DNA of 64,000 nucleotides from Paenibacillus ginsengarvi (lineage in GTDB: Bacteria; Bacillota; Bacilli; Paenibacillales; NBRC-103111). This document shows, piece after piece, positions 1-9,361 of the stretch. A program made the position numbers and the translations under genes. The notes under the pieces are model-generated. The model saw only the letters and a program-made list of their open reading frames with translations, was not told the DNA's origin and did not search any database. How positions within the stretch are numbered: the stretch's first letter is position 1; the number at the start of each line of letters is the position of its first letter. The DNA lies in NCBI RefSeq assembly GCF_003626695.1, contig NZ_RBAH01000004.1:248001-312000 (forward strand). The letters run 5' to 3'.

Positions 1-1882
1 TAACCTGCTCCGCCCGGTAACAGCGCTGGCCCGGCTCGATCCGCAGCGACATCGCGACGCCTTCCTCGAACCGGCGCATGCGGCCGCCTCCCCGCTCTGT
101 GGCGGAAACGAGTCCTGGCTCCGGCCGCTTCGCCCGGTGCCAGACGAGGTTCGGGTTCGCCGCGGCATCGAGGCGGGCGTAACCTTCCGCCATCCAGCCT
201 GCGGGCAGCCGAACCGGCCACTCGATCCACTGCCGTTCACCGGGCGGCACGGTCAGACAAGCCTCCGCAGCGGGGTTTTGCGGCCGAACGCGGTATTCCC
301 AGATGTGCTCGACCGGTGTCAGGCAAACTTGCAGCGTCTGCTCCCGGTCGCTTAGGTTGCTGACGCAAACGGACAGCTTCTCCAGCTCGCCCCCGTCTAC
401 CGCAATCCACTGGCCCCGCCGCTCGCGCAAAACGTCCCGGCCGCTTGCCCCGTCATGCGTTTCCCCGGCGTCTGCCGGCAGCATCGCGGACATCACCGCT
501 TCGCTGCTGGCGCTAACGCTCGCACTCCGGGCCAGATCGGACGGGTCCTCGTTCCGGCGGCCGGGCAGAAAGCAGCCGTCCCGCAGCAGCGTCTGCTGCA
601 CCTCGGCAATCGCCTCGGCGGTAAGCCGCTTGACCGGCTCTCCGCGCTTCAGGCTTACGGCAGCCGCCGTGCCGACGGCCTGCCCCATCAGCGCCGTCGT
701 CCCCATCACCCGCACCGAGCCGAGCGCCACATGCGTGACGCTAATATTTCGCCCGGCCATCAGCAGATTGCTTGCATCCCTAGCCATGAAGGCGCGCAGC
801 GGCAAGCCGAACGGCCCGACAAAGCTTTTGTTCATATGGACGGAATGCTCGTGTCCCGCAACGGCGGTAGGCTCGCTGACATCGGCCAGCAGTCCGCCGG
901 GACTGTGCAGATCGATAAACCATCCGCCAAAGACAACCTCGTCCGCGAAGGCGGTAACGTTCGTCAAGTCGTGCTCGGTCACGATATATTCGCCCATAAT
1001 GCGGCGGCTCTCCCGTTTCCCCGGCACTTGGCCGATCCAATCTATCGCGTAATTCGCCGCCTTCAGCTTCAGGCGCGGATCTTTGTTTTTGACGAAATCC
1101 CATACGCCGAGCAGATGCCGGGTCAACTCATGACGGATCGTTTCCCCGTCGTAGATCGTATGCCAAGGCACCCCCAGCTCGAGCCACCAGTAACCGCCGC
1201 CCGGCTCCGGAATGCGCCCTTTCTCGTAAAAAAACGAAGCGTCCTCGTACGAATGAGCCCATTCCGGCCGCTTGAACGGAGCCGGACGTCCCGTATCGAC
1301 CGCGCGGAAATAAATCGAGCTTCCCATCACGTCGGCGCTCGGCAGCGCAGGAGCGTGCGGCTCCATGAATTCGTCTCTTCCTTCGCTGCCCATTCGCCAT
1401 TCGCAGCCGGCCAGCTCGGCCACGATCCCGTCTCCGGTACAGTCGATGAACAAGTCCGCGTGCAGCGTCAGCTCCGTCTCGCTGGCGGCAACCCGCCCCG
1501 TCACCGAACGAATCGTTCGACCCTCCGCCACGTCCACAGACGCGATCGACGTATTCAAATGCACCGTAAGTCCGTCCGTACGCATCGCCATATCGTACAA
1601 AATCAGATCCCATACGCTGTTCGTCCATTGATGTTCATGGTTGGACGCCCGCTCCTCGATCAGCAGCTCGGAAATGATCCCGGTTTCCCTCGCATAGGCG
1701 TGAAAGTTCGCCGCTCCTTGCGGGCTCACCCGTATTTCCGAGGAGCTGTTGCCCCCGAGTACCGGGCGGTCTTGCACCAGGCATGTTTTTGCACCATGTC
1801 TCGCAGCGGCGACCGCCGCGCAAAAGCCGGCGAGTCCCCCTCCGCAAACGACCAGGTCGTATCGTTCCTCTCTCGTTCTCAT
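1..1882 (-). CDS. FAD-dependent oxidoreductase, C-terminus cut by window edge
   Basis: The frame is open from an ATG at 1880-1882 to base 1, so about 627 residues are visible and the stop lies outside the window. The N-terminus (MRTREERYDLVVCGGGLAG) is a Rossmann dinucleotide-binding fold with the GxGxxG-like GGGLAG, followed by a VLGGNSSSEIRV stretch typical of the FAD_oxidored (glucose-inhibited-like) family found in Paenibacillus glycan clusters. Near residue 390 the motif LLMAGRNISVTHVALGSVRV matches the second FAD-contacting block of that family. No signal peptide is seen, so it should be cytoplasmic. It lies 75 bases downstream of an AraC regulator on the same strand. The substrate cannot be told; a sugar or polyol oxidation role is inferred from the neighbours. 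Confidence 0.85.
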   Translation of the reverse strand, partial: MRTREERYDLVVCGGGLAGFCAAVAAARHGAKTCLVQDRPVLGGNSSSEIRVSPQGAANFHAYARETGIISELLIEERASNHEHQWTNSVWDLILYDMAMRTDGLTVHLNTSIASVDVAEGRTIRSVTGRVAASETELTLHADLFIDCTGDGIVAELAGCEWRMGSEGRDEFMEPHAPALPSADVMGSSIYFRAVDTGRPAPFKRPEWAHSYEDASFFYEKGRIPEPGGGYWWLELGVPWHTIYDGETIRHELTRHLLGVWDFVKNKDPRLKLKAANYAIDWIGQVPGKRESRRIMGEYIVTEHDLTNVTAFADEVVFGGWFIDLHSPGGLLADVSEPTAVAGHEHSVHMNKSFVGPFGLPLRAFMARDASNLLMAGRNISVTHVALGSVRVMGTTALMGQAVGTAAAVSLKRGEPVKRLTAEAIAEVQQTLLRDGCFLPGRRNEDPSDLARSASVSASSEAVMSAMLPADAGETHDGASGRDVLRERRGQWIAVDGGELEKLSVCVSNLSDREQTLQVCLTPVEHIWEYRVRPQNPAAEACLTVPPGERQWIEWPVRLPAGWMAEGYARLDAAANPNLVWHRAKRPEPGLVSATERGGGRMRRFEEGVAMSLRIEPGQRCYRAEQV

Positions 1883-1957
1883 CCGATTCCTCTCTTTTCT
1901 GTTCGGTGCCAAAAGCTCCGGTATGCTGGTTGCTCCGGGCATTGCGTCGGTACCGGT

Positions 1958-2794
1958 TCAGTCTCGGTTTCTCAGCAGCTGCCGGAAATCGGAAGGACTG
2001 CACCCGTTCTCCTGCTGAAACACCTTGCTGAAGTAATTCGGGCTCTCGAAGCCGAGACTGTAAGCGATTTCGGAAATCGACACCGACGTATCCCGGAGCA
2101 TATGCTTGCTTTCCTGAACTTTCAAATGGCGCACGAACCGGCTCGGCGACATCCTGTAATATTTGTGGAACAGTCTTCGCAGATGGACTTCGCTGACCGA
2201 CACCATGTCGGCGAGCTGCTTCACAGTCGGGAACCGGGCCGGATTGTCCTGCAGCATTTTCACCGCAAGTCCGAGCAGGTACGCCTTGTGATCGACATCG
2301 ATCCACGCATCGGCCTGCTGCGGTTCCTTGTAATTGCCGGCGCGCAGAATATGGACGAGCAGGGATTGCAAAATGGAATTGGCCCCCATCTTGTACCCGA
2401 TCCGCCGCTGTTCGATTTCCTCGACAACCTCCATCATATGGGTTTCCATAAAGCGCATGTCGAGATTGGACAGCATCGTCGGCACCCCCGGCAAGCTCCG
2501 GTACCGGTATCCGGTTCTGCTCTGAAGGGTGAACAGCACGCTCAGCAGATGAAGCTCGCCGGAAGCGACGCTGCGGAAGTGGACGCTTTCCGCCGCCGGA
2601 AATAACACAGCCTCCCCTTTCTTCACCGTATAGGGCTTGCCCTGGATGTTCGCCGCAACCTCGCCTTTTTGTACAACCCAGAGCCGGATATGCGGATTTT
2701 TTTTGTCCCGGAACGACCAAGTGTCCGGCAAATATTGCAGCCCTGCCCAGTACACATTCACATCGACATCCCACAAAAAGCTTTCTGCGCTCAT
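1958..2794 (-). CDS. AraC family transcriptional regulator with cupin-like sensor domain
   Basis: This 278-residue protein has an N-terminal cupin-like half (about 1-150, with GKPYTVKKGEAVLFPAAE as the beta-barrel signature) and a C-terminal pair of helix-turn-helices (about 180-275). The second HTH reads SISEIAYSLGFESPNYFSKVF, which is the AraC consensus. The ATG at 2794 follows a GAGTGAGG ribosome site. Such one-component regulators normally bind a sugar in the cupin domain and activate adjacent catabolic genes; the FAD oxidoreductase immediately downstream on the same strand is the likeliest target. Ligand unknown. Confidence 0.9.
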   Translation of the reverse strand: MSAESFLWDVDVNVYWAGLQYLPDTWSFRDKKNPHIRLWVVQKGEVAANIQGKPYTVKKGEAVLFPAAESVHFRSVASGELHLLSVLFTLQSRTGYRYRSLPGVPTMLSNLDMRFMETHMMEVVEEIEQRRIGYKMGANSILQSLLVHILRAGNYKEPQQADAWIDVDHKAYLLGLAVKMLQDNPARFPTVKQLADMVSVSEVHLRRLFHKYYRMSPSRFVRHLKVQESKHMLRDTSVSISEIAYSLGFESPNYFSKVFQQENGCSPSDFRQLLRNRD

Positions 2795-2900
2795 CTTACC
2801 TCACTCCGATTTCAGTATAGGGCGATGCGGGCCAGACCGGAAGAAACAGAAAGAACCGGTTCGGGTAAAAAACGAACCTGTTTTCGTTCGTATTGTACAT

Positions 2901-2941
2901 AAAATAAAAAAGTCGTGCCACAACCGAAGTCGTGACACGAC
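2901..2941 (-). terminator. Rho-independent terminator after the first SGNH hydrolase gene
   Basis: GTCGTG...CACGAC with an inner CAC/GTG pair forms a stem at 2912-2941, and on the minus strand it runs into TTTTTTATTTT (2911-2901). It follows the stop of the 3020-4144 gene. Confidence 0.7.
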
Positions 2942-3019
2942 CTTGATCCGCGCCGCTCTGCAGAGGCGCCGAACCGGACGTGGGCAGCCTTATGTTCCGG
3001 CAGCCCGCTTGCATATTCC

Positions 3020-4144
3020 TTATGTCAACTCACGATGCAGCAGTTCCTGAAGCACCGGAGTCAGCGTATCGGCCATCCGCAAAAAGCCGAGGTCGGTCGG
3101 ATGCACCCCGTCGACCGTGCATTCATTGTAGCTGTCCGTCCCGAGCAGTGCGGTGCCGTCGAAGAAATGGATGTTCGCGTCACCTTGGCTGCGGTACATC
3201 TCTACCGTGTCCATCTCCACCTTCTTCATATCGAGCCGCAACCGCAGCAGCGCCGGCTCGAACCGTTCGCGGGCATATTGGATTTTGGAGACGACCAGGA
3301 TCGGCACCCCGGGATGCGCCTCGCGGTAAATCCGGATAAATTCGGGCAGCGTCCGTTTCATAAGCTCCACACCGACGGCATTGGCCTCGTAATCGAGCAC
3401 GAGCAGAGCGGGATCTTCGATCTCGGTCAGCACGCGCGCAACTTCGGGTTCTCCCCTGCCGTTTCCGGAGAAGCCGAGATTCACGAATTCTAGCGGAATA
3501 CGGCGGCTCAAAATGTTCGTATAAGCCATCCCCGGCCGGGTCGCGCAGCCCCCTTGCGTTATCGACGTCCCGTACACGATCACTTTCTTGCCAGTGCGGT
3601 ACGGAAGCGGCTCCTCGATCCGCGAGCCTGCAGCGATCCCGATCGATACTTCCTTTACGCCTTGATACAGAGGAAAGTTGAGCGTAACATGCCGCAGCTC
3701 CGTATTCGGAAACTCGTATAGAACGACTTCATAGGACAATTGCGTATGGTCGTAGCGCGTCGTGCCGAAATATTGCTGGTCGCCGGGCTCCCCCAAATAA
3801 ATGTCGAAGCCGCATTGCCCGGTTGCGGGCATATGATACATGTTCGCTTTGCCCGTTAGCTCCACGCGAATGGCAAGACGGGGCGAATCCGTCCGGAACG
3901 CGATCTGTCCGCCCGCCGTCGAATTGGCCAGCTGGTTCACCGCCGGCGGCAGCTCGTGCTTGGGCTGTACGGGCATTCTCCGGTACACTCCGTCCTGATG
4001 AAACCACGGGAAGCCGGACAAGCGGAAAGGCCGCTCCTTCGGCGACAGCCATTTCAATCCCAATTCTCCCGTCTGCTCCAGCTTCATATTCGGGTCCAGC
4101 TTCTGCGCGTCCACCCGATTCGATTGAGTCGTTTGCTCCGCCAT
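3020..4144 (-). CDS. SGNH/GDSL hydrolase family protein (copy 1)
   Basis: This 374-residue protein has an N-terminal beta-rich domain (about 1-180) and a C-terminal SGNH hydrolase domain. The nucleophile block is YGTSITQGG (serine of GTSI), the oxyanion glycine is in NLGFSGNGRGE, and the Asp-His pair is in DGVHPTDLGF near the C-terminus. The usual GxND block is replaced by DYEANA. No signal peptide is present. The family contains carbohydrate esterases that remove acetyl groups from glycans; cytoplasmic de-esterification of an imported oligosaccharide is the inference. It is a close paralogue of the 10325-11449 gene, more than three quarters identical by eye. Its own terminator follows and a hairpin-rich gap precedes it. 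Confidence 0.85.
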   Translation of the reverse strand: MAEQTTQSNRVDAQKLDPNMKLEQTGELGLKWLSPKERPFRLSGFPWFHQDGVYRRMPVQPKHELPPAVNQLANSTAGGQIAFRTDSPRLAIRVELTGKANMYHMPATGQCGFDIYLGEPGDQQYFGTTRYDHTQLSYEVVLYEFPNTELRHVTLNFPLYQGVKEVSIGIAAGSRIEEPLPYRTGKKVIVYGTSITQGGCATRPGMAYTNILSRRIPLEFVNLGFSGNGRGEPEVARVLTEIEDPALLVLDYEANAVGVELMKRTLPEFIRIYREAHPGVPILVVSKIQYARERFEPALLRLRLDMKKVEMDTVEMYRSQGDANIHFFDGTALLGTDSYNECTVDGVHPTDLGFLRMADTLTPVLQELLHRELT

Positions 4145-4295
4145 CGTTCGCGGCCTCCTTGGAATGATTGATCCGAGTAAGTTCCCAGGTTGTTGTTTCG
4201 GTTAGCGTTGTTTCCATCCCGATTCTACCATATCCTTTTATTAGAAATCGATTACAATTTAAAATTCAACGTCACAGAACCCCAGGAAAAACGAA

Positions 4296-4316
4296 AAGAG
4301 CCGGAAACCGGCTCTT
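4296..4316. terminator. short GC-rich hairpin
   Basis: AAGAGCCGG-AAA-CCGGCTCTT is a perfect 9-base-pair stem. It lies about 150 bases past the stop of the 4448-7747 gene on the minus strand, and on that strand it is followed by TTTTCGTTTTTCC, so it probably ends that transcript. Confidence 0.55.
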
Positions 4317-4331
4317 GAGATTGTTGAGAAA

Positions 4332-4447
4332 GGCGCAAAAAGAGGTAGCGATGAAGGCAAGAGGTTGGGGAATGCGCTACGCTTTACGCACATTTCCCCA
4401 ACCTCTTTTGGACTATTCCATTCTCTTTTTGACTCGAAATATTGCGC
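4332..4447. repeat. nested imperfect palindrome of about 116 bases
   Basis: The inner arms AAGAGGTTGGGGAATG (4359-4374) and CATTTCCCCAACCTCTT (4391-4407) pair almost completely. The outer arms GGCGCAAAAAGAG (4332-4344) and the CTCTTTTTG...TTGCGCC end (4422-4447) also pair. It touches the stop codon of the glycosidase-like gene. It could be a terminator or a small MITE-like element. Confidence 0.6.
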
Positions 4448-7400
4448 CTAAGGAGTCAGGCTTTCCACCAGCGACACGTCGTCAAGCCACGCCGGCCCGC
4501 TCGCGGACTGATTCATCCGGAAATTGACGTAAACTTGCGCCGTCCCGGCCGGGATCGCAAGCGGCACTTCGCGGTAAGTCCAGTCCGCGCTTGCCGGAAC
4601 AACCGGAAGCTGATACGAGATCGTAGCCCCCGCGGCGTTCACATACCGCACCCCGAACGATATTTGTCCTGCTGAAGCTTCATGCTTCAGCCATCCCGAC
4701 AATTTGTAGCTTTTGCCCGCAACGAGGGGAATCGCGGACGAGGCGATGAAATTGTTGGCATTCGCCGTATCCGGAACCAGCTTAACCGAACGGGCTCCCC
4801 CATGAGCGGAGGCATCGTCCCAGTAGCCTTTGCCCATACTCCAGCCGGCAGGCGAGCTGCCGTTCGCCGCAGAGGTCTCGAAGCCCGGATTGTTCACCAT
4901 GTTTCGTTTGACGTTTACGGTCAACGGCCGCGTATTGAACAAGTGTCCGCCCACGCTCGACTGTATGGCCACCGTATAGGCGCCATCCGCCGTATTGGCC
5001 GATTTCAAGTATACGGAGCCTTGTACGGTAACGGACCCGTCGGCCTGAAGCTGGACGGCGGCAGGCAGGCTTAATCCGATTTCCGCCGGCACATCTGCGC
5101 GCAGTTCGGCCGTCACGGCACTGCCCGACCGGTTCGCAAGACGCACGCTGAACGGTACATTTCCGGGTCCGGTCACCGTTACGTCAGCCGGCACGAGTGC
5201 CGTTTCGAGCAGCGGCGACGTGCCGAATCCTTTCGCGGCACCGATATGCAGCCGCACGCCCCGGTATTGAAAAGAAACCTCTCCCTTAGCGTTATAAACC
5301 GCTTGACTTACCCCCGGCGGCACCGCGAACGTCAGCTCCTTCTCGTAAGTTTGACCGCTCTGAAGCGTACCGATCGCCCCGGAAGCAGAAGGAAGCTGGA
5401 ATGACTCAGGGAACCGGATTGTCCACGCAACATCGTTTACGTCCGTTTGCCCCCTGTTGACCGCCCGAACGATCACCTTGGCCTCATTGCCGCCGATCGC
5501 CTCTTCCGGAACGATATCGAGCCGCAGCCCGACTTGTGCAGCCGCAAGGGGCGACATCTTCCCGATCGCTTGATTCAGTAAGCTGGTCATTGCGTCCCGA
5601 TTACCGCCGAGCCCGGGATCGGATTGCCCTTCTATCCACGATTTCAGCTGCTCCATCGTTTTGACCGCTTTAGCCGCATCTGCCGCTATGTCGTTCAGAT
5701 CGGACGCCGTCCCGGCCAGTTGTTCCGCTATCGTCTCCATATCCTCGGCCAGCCGCGAAACTTTATTCCGCCAATGCGGGTGCGAGGACAGCCCCTCCGC
5801 TTGCCCGAGCAGCGAAAAGGTCTGATCGGCCATTGTCCTGTAAGGCGTAAGTTTGTACACCGACGTTTGCCGGGCATCGAGCGTAACGTTCAATTGCCTC
5901 GTCGGATCGTCGTATGATGCCGGATAATCGCCGTACAGCAGCTCGGCATGGTAGCCGGTTTCGGGTAAAGCGACGGAAACGGCTTTCGTTTGATCGGTCT
6001 TGTTGACCGCAACGACATACAGCTCTCCCGCCTTGTCCCAGACCGCCCATTCCACGCCGTCCTCATTCCGGTGATCGGCAGGCGTCAGCCGCGACAAGTC
6101 CGCCATCAGCCCGAGCTCGGGAGCAAACCGCTTCAGCCCCGGCCACAGCGCCGAGTCCGCAAGGCTCCAGCCCGGATCGTTCAGCGCGTAATAGCCCAAA
6201 CCGGTCGCCCCGGCAAGCAGCGATTGATACGCCATATTGCGCACTTCCGCGATCGTCGGCAAATACGTCCACGCCGACGGGGGCGGATAGGCGAACGTTT
6301 GCAGAATAGACCATACCGGTCTTCCCGCCTTCGCCGCTTCTGCCGCCCGCCGTACGTCGTCGCCAACGTTCGCGATCGGCCTGTTCGGCAAAGGGTACGA
6401 ATCGACAGTCAGCACATCCGGCACGCGGCCGTAGTTGGCGTATTCATTTCGATCGCCTTCCACCGTATAGACCGGGTGCTTCGGATCGAGCGCGCGTACG
6501 ATTGCGTAGGCCGCCGCCGTCTGCTCCGCGGTTACGCCGTTACCGCTTGGCTCATCGATCGTCATCCAGGCGAGAAGCGCTGGGTGGTCTTTGAACTCCG
6601 CGACGTATTGCGCCATTTTCGTTAAATCCTGGGTGATGTTCATGTAATAGTAGAGCGGGAACAATACTTTCAAGCCGTTCGCATGGGCGGCATCCATCGC
6701 CTGGCGGATCGCGGCGGTCGTACCGGCGTTCACGCCTTGGACCGTATTGACGCCAATTTCATGCAGCAGCGGATACTGCTCCACATTCGCATGATAAGCA
6801 ATAACCGGGAAGAACGGCTCGCCGTCCACCCTTATAAGTCCGCCAGCCGGCAGCGTCGTCGGTCGGTTATACCGGTAAATGCGCGCCGATGCGCGATCTA
6901 TGACGGTCTGATCCGAATCCGACAGCACCGTCTCCACCTCGTACGGCGTATTCAGGCTCATGCCGCGCGGATCGAAGGTCAGCGTCATGTCCGGCTGCGC
7001 CGCCATACCGTACACCGAATGGATCACCGTCCCGTTGACGGCATCCGTTATTCGAATTCCGATCGTTTTGCCCGTATAAACACCGTCCGTGAACCGGTTG
7101 CGGATTACCGCCTTGCCTTCCGTTACGTCCGAGTAGTAGACGATTTGGTCTGTCGACATCGTCAAATTGACCAGCTTTACGGCGGCATCGTCGAACAACA
7201 CCGTCCCGGTCCCCCACAGCCGCAAGTACACGACAGCGACGACCGCCCCTTCCGGAGCTTGCAGGCGGAACTTGTACGGCTGCCAATCGCCGGTCGTTTC
7301 GCGAATATACGGACCGAATTTCTCGAATACCCAATTGGCCGAGCCGCCGGACTCGCTGCTGTAAAACTCGACCTTCAGCACGACTCCCTTGCCTTGTACG

Positions 7401-7747
7401 CCCGACGACTTGAACCAAGTCGAGAACTCGTACGTGCTCCCCGCTTCCACCGGCACCTTCTGCAGCACCCATGGATTCGTCAAAGCCCCCGAGCTGACGG
7501 ATGCCGCCCGGGAACCGGAATGAGCTTGGGAAGAAAGTGCGACGCCGGAGACGCCCCAGCCTCCCATCGCCTGCCAATGCTCCGGAACGTTACCTGAAGC
7601 TTGCTCGAAGCCCGGATTTTGCATCAGGTTCGGATTGAGGTTTTCCGCTCCGGCCCGTTCCGGCCAGCCGAGCGATAGCAGCAACGATTGCGCCAGCAAG
7701 CAGACGATAAGGATGAGATTCGGCAGCCTTTTCTTCGGATAGGTCAT
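4448..7747 (-). CDS. secreted multidomain glycoside hydrolase-like protein
   Basis: This 1099-residue protein starts with a signal peptide (residues 1-33, positive MTYPKKRLPN then a leucine-rich core ending near RAGAEN). Residues about 35-190 form a CBM_4_9-like module (LMQNPGFEQASGNVPEHWQ). A TIM-barrel-like catalytic region lies around 300-600, with LLAWMTIDEPSGNG holding a candidate acid/base glutamate and VDSYPLPNRP and GYYALNDPGW as later barrel strands. A NEW3-like beta domain (about 740-830) and a second CBM_4_9-like module (about 950-1099, NNPGFETSAANG) complete it. A GGAGGGC site precedes the ATG. The GH family cannot be named. It is 38 bases downstream of a sugar-binding lipoprotein, so the pair may degrade and bind the same polysaccharide. 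Confidence 0.8.
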   Translation of the reverse strand: MTYPKKRLPNLILIVCLLAQSLLLSLGWPERAGAENLNPNLMQNPGFEQASGNVPEHWQAMGGWGVSGVALSSQAHSGSRAASVSSGALTNPWVLQKVPVEAGSTYEFSTWFKSSGVQGKGVVLKVEFYSSESGGSANWVFEKFGPYIRETTGDWQPYKFRLQAPEGAVVAVVYLRLWGTGTVLFDDAAVKLVNLTMSTDQIVYYSDVTEGKAVIRNRFTDGVYTGKTIGIRITDAVNGTVIHSVYGMAAQPDMTLTFDPRGMSLNTPYEVETVLSDSDQTVIDRASARIYRYNRPTTLPAGGLIRVDGEPFFPVIAYHANVEQYPLLHEIGVNTVQGVNAGTTAAIRQAMDAAHANGLKVLFPLYYYMNITQDLTKMAQYVAEFKDHPALLAWMTIDEPSGNGVTAEQTAAAYAIVRALDPKHPVYTVEGDRNEYANYGRVPDVLTVDSYPLPNRPIANVGDDVRRAAEAAKAGRPVWSILQTFAYPPPSAWTYLPTIAEVRNMAYQSLLAGATGLGYYALNDPGWSLADSALWPGLKRFAPELGLMADLSRLTPADHRNEDGVEWAVWDKAGELYVVAVNKTDQTKAVSVALPETGYHAELLYGDYPASYDDPTRQLNVTLDARQTSVYKLTPYRTMADQTFSLLGQAEGLSSHPHWRNKVSRLAEDMETIAEQLAGTASDLNDIAADAAKAVKTMEQLKSWIEGQSDPGLGGNRDAMTSLLNQAIGKMSPLAAAQVGLRLDIVPEEAIGGNEAKVIVRAVNRGQTDVNDVAWTIRFPESFQLPSASGAIGTLQSGQTYEKELTFAVPPGVSQAVYNAKGEVSFQYRGVRLHIGAAKGFGTSPLLETALVPADVTVTGPGNVPFSVRLANRSGSAVTAELRADVPAEIGLSLPAAVQLQADGSVTVQGSVYLKSANTADGAYTVAIQSSVGGHLFNTRPLTVNVKRNMVNNPGFETSAANGSSPAGWSMGKGYWDDASAHGGARSVKLVPDTANANNFIASSAIPLVAGKSYKLSGWLKHEASAGQISFGVRYVNAAGATISYQLPVVPASADWTYREVPLAIPAGTAQVYVNFRMNQSASGPAWLDDVSLVESLTP

Positions 7748-7785
7748 GCTTTGCCCTCCTTCGAATTGTGAAAGTCTTCATTCGT

Positions 7786-9129
7786 TCACTTGCGCTGTTT
7801 GTATTCGGCTATTTTCTTCTTCGCGTCTTCCTCCGCCTGGCGAAGCGCCGTGTTCAGGTCAACCGTGCCGATCTGGGCCTTCGTTGCATATGAAGTATAC
7901 ACTCCGGCGAGCTCGGCTTCGATCGGCGACAATGCCGGAATCGGAGCGAATTTGTTGTGGAACACCGACTTCCAGTTTTTATCTTTGAAAGGAGACTCCT
8001 TGCCGAGCTGCTGGAGAACCGCCTGGTCCTTCAGCACCGGGATGAGACCTTTGCGCGCAAGCTCCGTTTGTAATTCGTCGGACGCCATATATTTGAGCAC
8101 TTCCATGGCGGCTTCCTTGTTCTTCGCCATCTTCGTAATGCCGAAGTAGCTCGGGTAGGATTGCGAGCCTACTCCAGGCATCTCCTTGAAGGTCGGAAGC
8201 GAGACGAAATCCCAATCGAGTCCCTTGAACTGCTCCTCCCACGTTTGCACGAGATGGGACATGTAGCCGAACATCGCTACGTTTTTCGTTTTCACGAAAT
8301 CGTTCGCATCGGGGATTTTGTTCGTTTTCTTCAAAGCCTCTTGGGCGCTCGGCTCTTGAACCGGATCGAGAAACGTGGTCTGGAACAACTTCTTCCAACG
8401 CTCATCCGTATTGATCGTCGGTGTATCCGTTTTCATATCCGTGGTTCCAAGCGACAGCTGGTTCATCCGGATCGAATGGTTGGGAGAGTGGGAATAGCCG
8501 ATATACTGGGTACCCCCGTCGTTGCGCGACAGCTTTTTGGCCAGCTCGTTCACTTCGTCCCAAGTCATGCCGTCCTTCGGGTACGCAACGCCGAACTTGT
8601 CGAAAATCGTTTTGTTGTAATACAGCACCAGGTTCGTCGTCGTAATCGGCAAAGCATACAGCTTGCCTCCGGACGCCTGCTTGACCGCATCGATGACCGT
8701 CGGCTCGAAGCGCGATAAATCGACGCCGCGTGTTGCGATCAGCTCGGTCATATCGTACTGGATGTCGCTGCCGAACGCATAATTCTCGAAGTTGCCGATC
8801 GTCTGGAAAAAAATATCGAACCGGGTGCCGGCGGCAAGCAGGTCCGGCAAGTTCGTCCCTTGACCTTTCATAATGTACTTGATCGTATAATTCGGAAATT
8901 TTTTGCGCAGCGAGTTGCCGAACTTGTAATCGAAGCTTTCTACCGGGTCCCCGTTGTTCGAGTAGAATACGATCTCCGCAGGCTCGGAAGCGACGTCCGG
9001 CTTCTTCCCTTCCGATTGCGGCTGTGCTCCTTTGCTCCCGCCGCCCGTTCCCTCTCCCGAGCAGGACGCGAGTAGTGCGCCGATCAGAGTGAACGTCAGC
9101 AAAACATTCCAGCTTTGCTTCCTTTTCAT
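7786..9129 (-). CDS. extracellular sugar-binding lipoprotein of an ABC transporter (orphan)
   Basis: This 447-residue protein has a lipoprotein signal peptide with lipobox LLASC at about residues 19-23 and a periplasmic-binding fold of the SBP_bac_1 type (EIVFYSNNGDPVESF near the start, YALPITTTNLVLYYNKTIF in the middle, MEVLKYMASDELQTELARKG near the end). A GGAGGC site lies just before the ATG. It would deliver sugars to a carbohydrate ABC permease, but no permease or ATPase gene lies beside it; only the glycosidase-like gene follows. It may use the permeases at 19.7-21.5 kb or ones outside the window. Confidence 0.9.
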   Translation of the reverse strand: MKRKQSWNVLLTFTLIGALLASCSGEGTGGGSKGAQPQSEGKKPDVASEPAEIVFYSNNGDPVESFDYKFGNSLRKKFPNYTIKYIMKGQGTNLPDLLAAGTRFDIFFQTIGNFENYAFGSDIQYDMTELIATRGVDLSRFEPTVIDAVKQASGGKLYALPITTTNLVLYYNKTIFDKFGVAYPKDGMTWDEVNELAKKLSRNDGGTQYIGYSHSPNHSIRMNQLSLGTTDMKTDTPTINTDERWKKLFQTTFLDPVQEPSAQEALKKTNKIPDANDFVKTKNVAMFGYMSHLVQTWEEQFKGLDWDFVSLPTFKEMPGVGSQSYPSYFGITKMAKNKEAAMEVLKYMASDELQTELARKGLIPVLKDQAVLQQLGKESPFKDKNWKSVFHNKFAPIPALSPIEAELAGVYTSYATKAQIGTVDLNTALRQAEEDAKKKIAEYKQRK

Positions 9130-9286
9130 CGAATAGCCTCCTTGGCATCATCATGTGAACTTGCGCTTTTTCATGCTTCCCCTTATATGCTGCATCCGCC
9201 GCTTTCGCGTTCCTTTACGGAACGTATCGTTGCTCACCCCCTTCGCGAAAACGGGCGACTTTAAACCGGAGCTCAAAGAAACGCAA

Positions 9287-9315
9287 AACATAGAAATCGA
9301 TTTCTATCAGGACAA
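9287..9315 (-). promoter_or_regulatory. promoter with an embedded LacI-type operator ahead of the sugar-binding lipoprotein
   Basis: On the minus strand TTGTCC (9310-9315) and TATGTT (9287-9292) are separated by 17 bases. A perfect 18-base palindrome with a central CG, ATAGAAATCGATTTCTAT, covers 9290-9307, that is the spacer and the -10. This is the position and symmetry of a LacI-family operator. Confidence 0.6.
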
Positions 9316-9361
9316 GAAGAGGTTTATTTCCCCTCCCAAGGAATCGTCCAGCTTCTCGCCG

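Noticed and set aside
303..2605. Long open frames on the plus strand across the FAD oxidoreductase and AraC genes, including one of 716 codons
   Set aside because: They are antisense to genes with clear family motifs; their translations are Arg/His/Pro-rich with no domain, and no proper ribosome sites are present.
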